NCBI GenBank assembly: GCA_009774655.1 | Contig: VSOD01000269.1 | Coordinates: 1 to 5,846, forward strand | Direction: 5' to 3' | Source: Lachnospiraceae bacterium | GTDB lineage: Bacteria; Bacillota_A; Clostridia; Lachnospirales; Lachnospiraceae | DNA: 5,846 nt | Shown: piece by piece, positions 1-5,153 of the stretch | How the letters are laid out: each line of letters opens with the position of its first letter | Position numbering within the stretch: position 1 is the stretch's first letter | Position numbers and translations under genes: made by a program | The notes under the pieces: generated by a model | Databases searched by the model: none | What the model was told of the DNA's origin: nothing | The model's input: the letters and a program-made list of their open reading frames with translations, nothing else

Positions 1-2
1 TT

Positions 3-263
3 CTCAAAAATTTTGGGGGTAATATTGGATATAGTGTCCGTCCGTCTGAAAGACGAAAAGGTTATGCGTCGGAAATGCTGGAATTGGTTTTACCTTTTTG
101 CCGTGTGTTTGGAGAAAGCAAGATTTTAGTGACCTGCGATAAGGAAAATGCAGCTTCGCAAAGGACGATTATTAAAAACGGTGGAGTGATGGAAAACGAA
201 ATTGTTGATACAGTGGGATTAAGTAAAAGCGGCATTATTCAAAGATTTTGGATTTCAATATAG
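3..263 (+). CDS. GNAT-family N-acetyltransferase, C-terminal part (5' end outside window)
   Basis: The reading frame is open from base 3 to the TAG at 261-263, so the gene starts left of the window and 86 residues are visible. Residues 7-25 carry the acetyl-CoA-binding motif A of GNAT enzymes: a beta strand (GNIGYSVRPSER) followed by R-K-G-Y-A and a helix. Further on, C-D-K-E-N-A-A-S followed by a helix and G-G is the usual motif B pattern (an Asn before the helix that ends in a Gly-rich turn). Such enzymes move an acetyl group from acetyl-CoA to an amine; the substrate cannot be read from this part. An ATG at 75 is inside the motif and is not the real start. The stretch is AT-rich compared with the genes from 616 on. 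Family assignment is firm; the intactness of the missing N-terminus is unknown. Confidence 0.8.
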   Translation, partial: LKNFGGNIGYSVRPSERRKGYASEMLELVLPFCRVFGESKILVTCDKENAASQRTIIKNGGVMENEIVDTVGLSKSGIIQRFWISI

Positions 264-322
264 CGTCTTTCTCAACCATTTCCAGTTTGACATACTGGAG
301 AATCGAGATTTATCAAAAAAAT

Positions 323-327
323 GGAGG
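323..327 (+). promoter_or_regulatory. Shine-Dalgarno site for the cytidine deaminase remnant
   Basis: GGAGG lies 7 nt before the ATG at 335. It fixes that ATG as the start, in preference to an in-frame ATG at 248 that overlaps the end of the acetyltransferase and has no ribosome-binding site. Confidence 0.75.
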
Positions 328-334
328 AAATTAT

Positions 335-490
335 ATGGAACAGATATGGAAAGAAATGTTTCAGGCGGCAAAAGCAGTACAGAACGGGCGGCAAATGCCC
401 AATAGCTATCAGGAAATTGAAGTGCTGATGGATTTTGAAACAGAGGAAATAGTTACTCTTGGTGAACTTACTCCTAAGTGGTGGATATAA
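335..490 (+). pseudogene. Cytidine deaminase with internal deletion (51 residues left)
   Basis: The 51-residue product begins M-E-Q-I-W-K-E-M-F-Q-A-A-K-A-V-Q-N, which matches the first helix of clostridial cytidine deaminases (typically MxxxWxxMYxxAKxVxNxR). It ends E-I-E-V-L-M-D-F-E-T-E-E-I-V-T-L-G-E-L-T-P-K-W-W, which matches the last strand and C-terminal tail of the same family. Family members are about 130-145 residues long, so some 80-90 residues are missing between roughly residue 20 and 23 of this ORF. The missing part is exactly where the zinc-binding C/H-A-E and P-C-x-x-C motifs would be, so the product cannot be an active deaminase. The frame stays open across the junction and the SD site is intact, so it may still be translated. 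It follows the acetyltransferase by 71 nt. The match is from memory of the family; an unrelated small protein is the alternative. Confidence 0.65.
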
Positions 491-516
491 ACAGCTTCAA
501 GTTTATCAACACCCCC

Positions 517-555
517 AAAAAGGCAGCCGCCCTGTCAAAGCGTCTGCCTTTTTTT
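517..555. terminator. Bidirectional intrinsic terminator between converging genes
   Basis: A 10-bp stem is formed by AAAAAGGCAG (517-526) and CTGCCTTTTT (544-553), with a further C-G/C-G pairing one mismatch inward. On the + strand it runs into a T tract (549-555), ending transcription of the acetyltransferase and deaminase remnant. On the - strand the complement of the A tract gives five T residues after the stem, so it can also stop spoVAE transcripts, whose stop codon lies at 616-618. Confidence 0.85.
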
Positions 556-615
556 CTCTGTCCCCTTATCCACATCTGAAAACTTCTGCCATTATCTTTA
601 CGCAGTCCCGGCATC

Positions 616-975
616 TCACCCCTTCATCTTCGGCTTAAACACCAGGCTGGCCAGATACCCGAACACCAACGCCGCGCAGCATCCCACTGCGCCGGTCTTG
701 AAGCCGCCCTGAAACAGACCGATAAAGCCTTTCTCGTCCACCGCCTCCTTGACGCCTTTCATCAGGATATTGCCATAGCCAAGCAACGGCACGCTCACAC
801 CGGCGCCCGCATATTCCATAAGGGGTTCATACCAGCCGAAGAAACTGATCATCGCTCCCAGACATACAAGCAGCACCATCACGCGCCCCGGCAGCATCTT
901 CGTCTTTTCCAGCAGGATCTGTACCAGCGCACAGATCAGGCCTCCCACCCAGAATGCATTCAAATAATCCATCAT
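616..975 (-). CDS. spoVAE: Stage V sporulation protein AE (SpoVAE/SpoVAEb type)
   Basis: This 119-residue membrane protein belongs to the SpoVA channel set, which in spore formers moves dipicolinic acid and Ca2+ into the forespore during sporulation and releases it in germination. Family marks are the N-terminal D-Y-L-N-A-F-W-V-G-G, the stretch G-V-K-E-A-V-D-E-K-G-F at 74-84, and the C-terminal F-G-Y-L-A-S-L-V-F-K-P-K. Hydrophobic segments at about 4-22, 31-48 and 94-115 are likely membrane helices, with a Gly-rich amphipathic stretch at 55-73 between them. The start at 975 is chosen because it gives the family's usual length and follows a GAAAGGTG site; the next codon (972) is also ATG. An in-frame ATG at 1014 would add 13 residues encoded by the adjacent palindrome and is unlikely. 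spoVAC and spoVAD, the usual upstream partners, are not here. Confidence 0.88.
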   Translation of the reverse strand: MMDYLNAFWVGGLICALVQILLEKTKMLPGRVMVLLVCLGAMISFFGWYEPLMEYAGAGVSVPLLGYGNILMKGVKEAVDEKGFIGLFQGGFKTGAVGCCAALVFGYLASLVFKPKMKG

Positions 976-985
976 ACCGATACCA

Positions 986-993
986 CACCTTTC
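986..993 (-). promoter_or_regulatory. Ribosome-binding site of spoVAE
   Basis: On the - strand GAAAGGTG lies 10 nt before the ATG at 975 (13 nt before that at 972). It would be inside the coding sequence if the upstream ATG at 1014 were used, which argues for the shorter protein. Confidence 0.6.
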
Positions 994-999
994 TTGTAT

Positions 1000-1102
1000 T
1001 ATAGTAAACGACATAACAAATTTCTGTTTCCGGCTCTTGCAGGAGCCATATACGGTAGCTCCTGCAAAGCCGAAAACGAAATTTCTAATGTCGTTAACTA
1101 TA
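1000..1102. repeat. 103-bp imperfect palindrome with TA ends, MITE-like
   Basis: Two arms of about 45 bp (1000-1046 and 1058-1102) are near-perfect inverted copies, differing by a few mismatches and two one-base gaps. They flank an 11-nt centre (1047-1057). The outer ends read TATAGT and ACTATA, and the best conserved blocks are AACGACAT, AAATTTC, CGGCT and TTGCAGGAGC. The arms stop matching exactly outside the TA dinucleotides, as expected for a miniature inverted-repeat element moved by an IS630/Tc1-type transposase, which duplicates TA (compare the Correia elements of Neisseria, which also begin TATAG). There is no T tract after either arm, so a plain intrinsic terminator fits less well, though the hairpin could still stop or stabilise transcripts of the kinase gene. 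There is no ORF in it. The palindrome is seen directly; its mobile nature is inferred. Confidence 0.8.
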
Positions 1103-1162
1103 GGATTATTCTCTGCAATTTAAGGGCAAACTATACAACAGCTCTTTATTTTCCTGCTCCTG

Positions 1163-3745
1163 TCAGCGCCGCAGCCGACTCATAAGCATGATCATTTTCC
1201 TGATATCCACCGGTTTCGCCAGATGTTCATTCATACCGGCGGCCTTTGTCATTGCAACATCTTCTTCAAATGCATTGGCCGACAGCGCTATTATGGGAAC
1301 TTCCTCCGCATCCGGTCTGTTCAGGCCGCGGATCACACGGGTCGCCTCGTAGCCGCTCATAATCGGCATCATCAGATCCATGAGCACGCAGTCAAAGGTG
1401 CCCGGAGCAGCTGCCGTAAACGCGTCCACGGCGGCTTTGCCGTCATTGGCAGTCACGACCTCCGCACCTGCCTCTTTCAGCATAAACTCCACAGTCTCAC
1501 AGTTGATCTCATTATCTTCTACCAGAAGGACACGCATTCCGGCAATATCGGCCTGCATATGCTGCTCTTCCTCCGCAGGCTGCTCACTCCACGACTCGTC
1601 GATCCGCAAAGGCAGGATAATCTGAAATACGGTCCCTTTGCCGACCTGACTGTCTACCTCAATGGTCCCTTTCATCTGTTCCACCAGTTCCTTCACGATG
1701 GACATACCAAGCCCGGTGCCGTTATAATGGGTCCTCGCGCCCTGATGCTGCTGCGTAAACGGTTCAAAAATATGTTCTTTGAATTCCTCTCCGATCCCGA
1801 TCCCGGTGTCCTCGATCATAAACCGGTAGTATGCAGTCCCACCCTGACAGGCAGTCTCTTTTACCTGAACAAATACGGAACCATGGGGCCTGTTATATTT
1901 GAGGGCATTGTCGATGATATTCAAAAGGATCTGCTTTAAGCGCATGGAATCTCCGATCAGCCTGCCGTGCTGCAGACCGGCTTCCCTGAGCACCAGCCGG
2001 ATGCCCCGTTCCTCCGCCCTTGCGGACATAAGCGTGATACAGTTTTCCAATGTATCGTGAAGGTCAAAGGGTTCCTCCGCCACCGTCACTCCTGCGCTGT
2101 CCAGCTTGCTGAACTGAAGAACGTCGTTGACCAGAGACAACAGGTGTTCCGTGGAGACACGGATCTTCTTCCGGCACTCGCTCTGCCGCTCCGGATCTTC
2201 CTGCCTCTGCTCCATGATGGCCAGCATACCCAGAATGCCGTTGATGGGCGTGCGCAGATCGTGGGACATATAAGAAAGAAATTCGCTCTTCGCCGAATTC
2301 GCCCGTCTGACCTTCTCCAGCAGCTCCATGATGGCCTGTTCCTGTTTCCGCTTCGCCACCATGGTCTCCGTGATATCCTGATGATATCCGTTCAGGCAGA
2401 CGCCCGGTTTTTCAAAGGTTCTGTCCGGCACACCGCCGCAGCGGACATAGATTTTGCCCAGCTGAGGATGATTCCAGGGATAGATGACCTCGGAACGTCC
2501 GGTTTCCAGGATTTCCTGCACCGCTTCCTGCACCATCTCCACATAATCCGGCTCAATGTTTTTAAACCAGTGCCGATAGCATTTCTCCGGCTCGATCTCA
2601 TCTGATACTCCCAGCAGGATGCGCATGGTCCGGTCTGCATACACCCGCGGCTGACAGCCATCCTCCAGTTCGATCGTCCAGATACCGGTCCTGGCTCCTT
2701 CCAGAATATCCTCCAGGCTGCGTCTCGCCTCCAGCTTGTACTTCTCTTCCTGTTCCACCACGGCATTGACATCCCGCAGAGCCAGAATCACACAGTTCTC
2801 TTCTCCCGCCCCCTCCGTCGCGGAAAAATGGATCTCCATGTGCTTCAATCCATAAGAACTGTCTTTCACCTCAAACCGGACATAGAATTTCTTCTTCGTT
2901 CCAAGCTGCGCCAGTATATGCTCCTTCTTCGTCACGGCACGAAGCCTTTCCTGATCTCTGGGAACCACATACCGGGAAATATAGCGCTCTATAGCTGTCT
3001 GATAACCATCCTCCAAATTGACGGCCAGGCCCATGCCCCTCTGTTCACCGTCACGGTATACCTCATATTCTCCCGTATCGAAATTCACCTGGTAAATCCC
3101 CAGATAGTCCACACTGAGCGCCTGGAGCACGTTGTAACTCCGTTTTTGAAGCTCCCGGACCAGATTACGCCGTTTTAAAGACGATACGATAAAATATGCC
3201 GCCGTCTGGAGCATGTTCGATGCATATTCCAGTGTCTTCACCGGCGGATTATCCACACCGTAAAAGCCAATGACCTTTTTTCCATTATAAAGAGGAACCA
3301 CCACCAGCGAATGGATGCTCTGCCGCTTCAAATTCTTATATTGAAGCGGATCCGTCTCCCGGATCTCCTCCAGATCCCCGATCACGATATGTTTGCCTAT
3401 GCGGAACTTCTGATACCAGCTCGCACACACCTCCGCGGGAACATTCTGAAGATTTCCCTTTTCCGGCTCCGCTCCTTCGGCCACCCATTCATAGGTATTG
3501 TCGTCGCCGCCTGCCTCGTTCTGCTCGAAGATATAAGTCCGCTCCCCATGCAACGCTTTTCCCAGATGCTCAAGCAGCACTTCCAGCGACTGATCCGGCG
3601 TCTCCTCCAGCAGAGCAACGCGGAGTCCCTCATTGATCACGGTCTCCAGATTCTGCACGCTCTGCATCCCGCTGTGCTGCTCACGGCCTCCGACGCCCGG
3701 TTCATATCCGCCGGCCCGTTCGTAAAGCTGCCTTGTATAATCCAT
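1163..3745 (-). CDS. Soluble GAF-PAS-PAS hybrid histidine kinase with receiver domain
   Basis: The 860-residue protein senses an unknown signal, phosphorylates itself on His and passes the phosphate to its own receiver. In order: a GAF domain (about 30-190, with the S-L-V-V-V-P-L core and G-F-Y-G-V-D-N strand), a PAS-like domain (about 203-330), a second PAS/PAC domain (about 345-462), a short coiled linker, and HisKA with phospho-acceptor H495 in S-H-D-L-R-T-P. The HATPase domain has N box N609/N613, G1 D646-T-G-I-G, F box F660-E-P-F, and G2 G676-T-G-L-G. The receiver (about 737-860) has acidic E743/D744, phospho-acceptor D790, S822 and K844. All catalytic residues are present. No membrane segment or signal peptide is visible, so it should be cytosolic. 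It has no HPt and no DNA-binding output domain, so a separate phosphotransfer protein and regulator should exist elsewhere. The start follows GGAGG by 7 nt. It has its own promoter and a long leader. Confidence 0.93.
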   Translation of the reverse strand: MDYTRQLYERAGGYEPGVGGREQHSGMQSVQNLETVINEGLRVALLEETPDQSLEVLLEHLGKALHGERTYIFEQNEAGGDDNTYEWVAEGAEPEKGNLQNVPAEVCASWYQKFRIGKHIVIGDLEEIRETDPLQYKNLKRQSIHSLVVVPLYNGKKVIGFYGVDNPPVKTLEYASNMLQTAAYFIVSSLKRRNLVRELQKRSYNVLQALSVDYLGIYQVNFDTGEYEVYRDGEQRGMGLAVNLEDGYQTAIERYISRYVVPRDQERLRAVTKKEHILAQLGTKKKFYVRFEVKDSSYGLKHMEIHFSATEGAGEENCVILALRDVNAVVEQEEKYKLEARRSLEDILEGARTGIWTIELEDGCQPRVYADRTMRILLGVSDEIEPEKCYRHWFKNIEPDYVEMVQEAVQEILETGRSEVIYPWNHPQLGKIYVRCGGVPDRTFEKPGVCLNGYHQDITETMVAKRKQEQAIMELLEKVRRANSAKSEFLSYMSHDLRTPINGILGMLAIMEQRQEDPERQSECRKKIRVSTEHLLSLVNDVLQFSKLDSAGVTVAEEPFDLHDTLENCITLMSARAEERGIRLVLREAGLQHGRLIGDSMRLKQILLNIIDNALKYNRPHGSVFVQVKETACQGGTAYYRFMIEDTGIGIGEEFKEHIFEPFTQQHQGARTHYNGTGLGMSIVKELVEQMKGTIEVDSQVGKGTVFQIILPLRIDESWSEQPAEEEQHMQADIAGMRVLLVEDNEINCETVEFMLKEAGAEVVTANDGKAAVDAFTAAAPGTFDCVLMDLMMPIMSGYEATRVIRGLNRPDAEEVPIIALSANAFEEDVAMTKAAGMNEHLAKPVDIRKMIMLMSRLRR

Positions 3746-3794
3746 ATGTCTGCCTCCATATATACCGCTTTCCGGCCATAATCGCCAGGCTCAC
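3702..3794 (-). other. Possible small upstream ORF overlapping the kinase start
   Basis: A GTG at 3794 sits behind a near-ideal SD sequence, AAGGAGAGG (3799-3807), with the AAGGAG core ending 7 nt before it. The frame runs 30 codons to a TGA at 3702-3704 and overlaps the first 44 bases of the kinase gene in another frame. The peptide (starting V-S-L-A-I-M-A-G-K-R-Y-I-W-R) is basic and resembles nothing I know. Translation of it could couple to, or compete with, kinase translation. Only the strong SD supports it; the frame could be chance. Confidence 0.3.
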
Positions 3795-3906
3795 AAATCC
3801 TCTCCTTAAGAGACCGGTTTCCGAAAAGCTCTGTCTCGGAATATTGGCACAGTTCCCCTTTATTTCACACAATTCAAACGGATTCACCGCAGAAAGCGGC
3901 AACGCC
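3746..3906 (-). promoter_or_regulatory. Long 5' leader of the kinase gene with competing hairpins
   Basis: If transcription starts about 7 nt past the predicted -10, the kinase mRNA has a leader near 160 nt. On the - strand it can form TTCCGA/TCGGAA (3836-3841 with 3819-3824, 11-nt loop). A second stem, GAGAC/GTCTC (3833-3837 with 3810-3814), shares bases with the first, so the two exclude each other. A third, CTCT/AGAG (3809-3812 with 3800-3803), shares bases with the second and would hide the AAGGAG site at 3802-3807. Near the 5' end is a small CCGC/GCGG hairpin. The pairing is seen in the sequence; any switching role is inferred. It does not match a riboswitch class I recognise. The kinase's own SD, GGAGG, is at 3753-3757. 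Confidence 0.4.
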
Positions 3907-3912
3907 TGTGTC

Positions 3913-3941
3913 ATAATAACACGTACCCCCAGCCACGTCAA
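3913..3941 (-). promoter_or_regulatory. Sigma-A-type promoter of the hybrid kinase gene
   Basis: On the - strand TTGACG (3936-3941, five of six consensus bases) is followed after exactly 17 nt by TATTAT (3913-3918, five of six), with a TG one base before it that makes an extended -10. It lies 14 nt after the shikimate-kinase stop codon, so it looks like a dedicated promoter for the kinase. No terminator separates it from the upstream operon, so read-through may add to expression. Confidence 0.65.
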
Positions 3942-3955
3942 TATGAGACATCCAT

Positions 3956-4453
3956 CTATACTCTGCGGTCGATCTCTTCTACGATCTCCCGGATTGTCAG
4001 TTTCTCGCACGTCACGGTAATATCCGCATACTTCTCATAAAGCGGAATGCGCTCCTCGTAAAGCATCTGCAGATTCTGGCCCTTTCGCAGCGTCACGCCC
4101 CGCTCGTTTAAATCCCCCAGCCGGCAGGCGATCTCTTCGCAGGACAGCTTCAGATAAACGATAACGCCTCCCTGCCCCAAATGTTCCATGGCCCTGCTGC
4201 CATAGATCACGCTGCCGCCGGTGGCGATCACGGTGCGCACGGTATTAATGGAAAGATTCGCCTCCTCCTCAATGGACCAGAATTTCTCCACACCGTGCTC
4301 CTCGATGATCTCATGCAGCAGTTTTCCTTCCCTGCTCTGGATGACCAGATCGGAATCCAGAAAAGCATACCCCAGCTTTTTTGCCAGCACGACACCCACC
4401 GTGCTTTTTCCGGCACCGGGCATGCCGATGAGAACGATATTTTTTTGCTTCAT
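3956..4453 (-). CDS. aroK: Shikimate kinase family protein, possibly with changed substrate
   Basis: A 165-residue P-loop kinase of the length usual for shikimate kinase, which phosphorylates the 3-hydroxyl of shikimate with ATP in aromatic amino acid synthesis. Walker A is G10-M-P-G-A-G-K-S-T18 and the D-S-D motif is at 33-35, its second Asp matching the shikimate-binding Asp. Other substrate contacts differ: the usual F-R-x-x-E reads F58-W-S-I-E62, so the Arg is lost; the G-G-G turn reads T78-G-G-S81; and the lid lacks R-P-L-L, with R118-G-V instead. The later Arg in E-R-I-P-L-Y (R135) is kept. SD AGAGG (4464-4468) lies 10 nt before the ATG. The gene follows ridA by 41 nt and is probably cotranscribed. 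No other aro gene is in view. The family is sure; the true substrate is less so, and the symbol is provisional. Confidence 0.8.
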   Translation of the reverse strand: MKQKNIVLIGMPGAGKSTVGVVLAKKLGYAFLDSDLVIQSREGKLLHEIIEEHGVEKFWSIEEEANLSINTVRTVIATGGSVIYGSRAMEHLGQGGVIVYLKLSCEEIACRLGDLNERGVTLRKGQNLQMLYEERIPLYEKYADITVTCEKLTIREIVEEIDRRV

Positions 4454-4494
4454 GTTATGTAAACCTCTACTGCTTTTTTCATGTTATAAAAAGA

Positions 4495-4872
4495 TTATTT
4501 CAGATAAGCCACCACTTCTACTTCGCACAGCACACTCTTTGGCAGCTCTTTTACGGCCACACAGCTTCTGGCCGGCTTCTCACTGAAATACTGCTCATAC
4601 ACTGCGTTAAATGCCGCAAAATCTGCCATGTCCGCCAGAAAGCATGTAGTCTTGACAACCCTGGCATAGTCTGTTCCCGCTTCAGCCAGAATCGCTCCAA
4701 CGTTCTTCATGACCTGTTCCGCCTGCTGTGTGATATCACTGCCCTTGATCTCGCCGTTAGCTGGATCAATGGGTATCTGTCCCGACGCAAAAAGAAAATC
4801 GCCTGCAATGATCCCCTGGGAATACGGCCCGATCGCTGCCGGCGCCTTGTCTGTCGCTACTTTAGTTAACAT
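4495..4872 (-). CDS. ridA: RidA family 2-iminobutanoate/2-iminopropanoate deaminase
   Basis: This 125-residue protein is of normal RidA (YjgF/YER057c/UK114) length. RidA trimers hydrolyse reactive imines and enamines released by PLP enzymes such as threonine dehydratase, giving 2-oxoacids and ammonia and so protecting other PLP enzymes. Family marks are G15-P-Y-S-Q19, F-A-S-G-Q-I-P at 28-34, the P-A-R-S-C block with R102 (the carboxylate-binding Arg of E. coli RidA R105), and E117 at the place of E. coli E120. The start at 4872 is chosen because AGGAAGG (4881-4887) lies 8 nt before it and the protein then begins as the family does; an in-frame ATG at 4893 would place that site inside the gene. 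It lies 48 nt after the small hypothetical gene and 41 nt before the shikimate-kinase gene, in one direction. Confidence 0.93.
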   Translation of the reverse strand: MLTKVATDKAPAAIGPYSQGIIAGDFLFASGQIPIDPANGEIKGSDITQQAEQVMKNVGAILAEAGTDYARVVKTTCFLADMADFAAFNAVYEQYFSEKPARSCVAVKELPKSVLCEVEVVAYLK

Positions 4873-4920
4873 ACCATATACCTTCCTTTCCATATCTCAA
4901 TCTGCTCTTCTTGAGTATCC

Positions 4921-5151
4921 TCATTCTCCGAATCTTGCCCGCACATAGAATCCTCTGGCATTCTCGATTACTTCCGTCACTACACCCTCCCGCTCCAGCA
5001 TACGCTCTCTGAACGGAAAATTTCCCGACATGGCAAGAGACGGATCGATCGTATAATAATAGTTACTGGGAAGGACTCCTTCCGTCACGGTGACCTTATC
5101 CCCTTCCTTCAACAGGCCGGGACGTTCCATCTTAAACTCCATCTCCCTCAT
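4921..5151 (-). CDS. Uncharacterised 76-residue protein
   Basis: I do not recognise a named family, though it reads like a small conserved protein of Lachnospiraceae. It is soluble and charged, with a central block S29-N-Y-Y-Y-T-I-D-P-S-L-A-M-S-G-N-F-P (29-46) rich in Tyr and turn residues, and flanking strands K-V-T-V-T-E and G-V-V-T-E-V with a final G-F-Y-V-R-A-R-F. The strand-turn pattern could suit a small beta barrel of SH3/KOW type, but that is only a guess. The ATG at 5151 is chosen because GAGG (5159-5162) lies 7 nt before it; a GTG at 5157 and ATGs at 5142 and 5130 are alternatives. It starts 2 nt after the epimerase stop codon, which suggests translational coupling and a job connected to that enzyme or to RidA downstream. 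Confidence 0.75.
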   Translation of the reverse strand: MREMEFKMERPGLLKEGDKVTVTEGVLPSNYYYTIDPSLAMSGNFPFRERMLEREGVVTEVIENARGFYVRARFGE

Positions 5152-5153
5152 TA

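Noticed and set aside
287..316. Perfect TTGACA (287-292) that might be a -35 for the deaminase remnant
   Set aside because: The best -10 (TATCAA, 18-nt spacing) is poor, and transcription would start at or within the SD at 323-327, leaving almost no leader.
998..1003. TATAAT on the - strand at the edge of the palindrome as a spoVAE promoter
   Set aside because: No fitting -35 lies 16-18 nt upstream, the transcript would start next to the SD, and spoVA genes normally use a forespore sigma factor. It is noted only as part of the palindrome finding.
976..1014. Extended start of spoVAE at the ATG at 1014
   Set aside because: The 13 added residues are encoded partly by the palindrome and contain the SD for the ATG at 975; the family starts at the shorter form.
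1223..2605. Long + strand open frames (1223-1939, 1967-2605) opposite the kinase
   Set aside because: They are antisense to conserved HATPase, HisKA and receiver domains, have no convincing SD sites, and their products (rich in His, Leu, Arg and Phe) look like shadows of a GC-rich gene.
3791..3880. Resemblance to the core of a cobalamin riboswitch (GGGGAAC, GTGCCAA, GACAG in order)
   Set aside because: The diagnostic CCCGCCACTGT-type box and the later conserved stems are absent, so the similarity is not enough to call one.
3702..4010. 102-codon - strand frame covering the gap before the kinase
   Set aside because: Its upstream half overlaps the end of the shikimate-kinase gene out of frame and has no SD or family resemblance. 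Only its last 30 codons, behind a strong SD, were kept as a low-confidence small ORF.
4470..4494. A/T-only inverted repeat (CTTTTT and AAAAAG) between ridA and the shikimate-kinase gene
   Set aside because: The stem has almost no G-C pairs and is not followed by a T tract on the - strand, so it is not a terminator.
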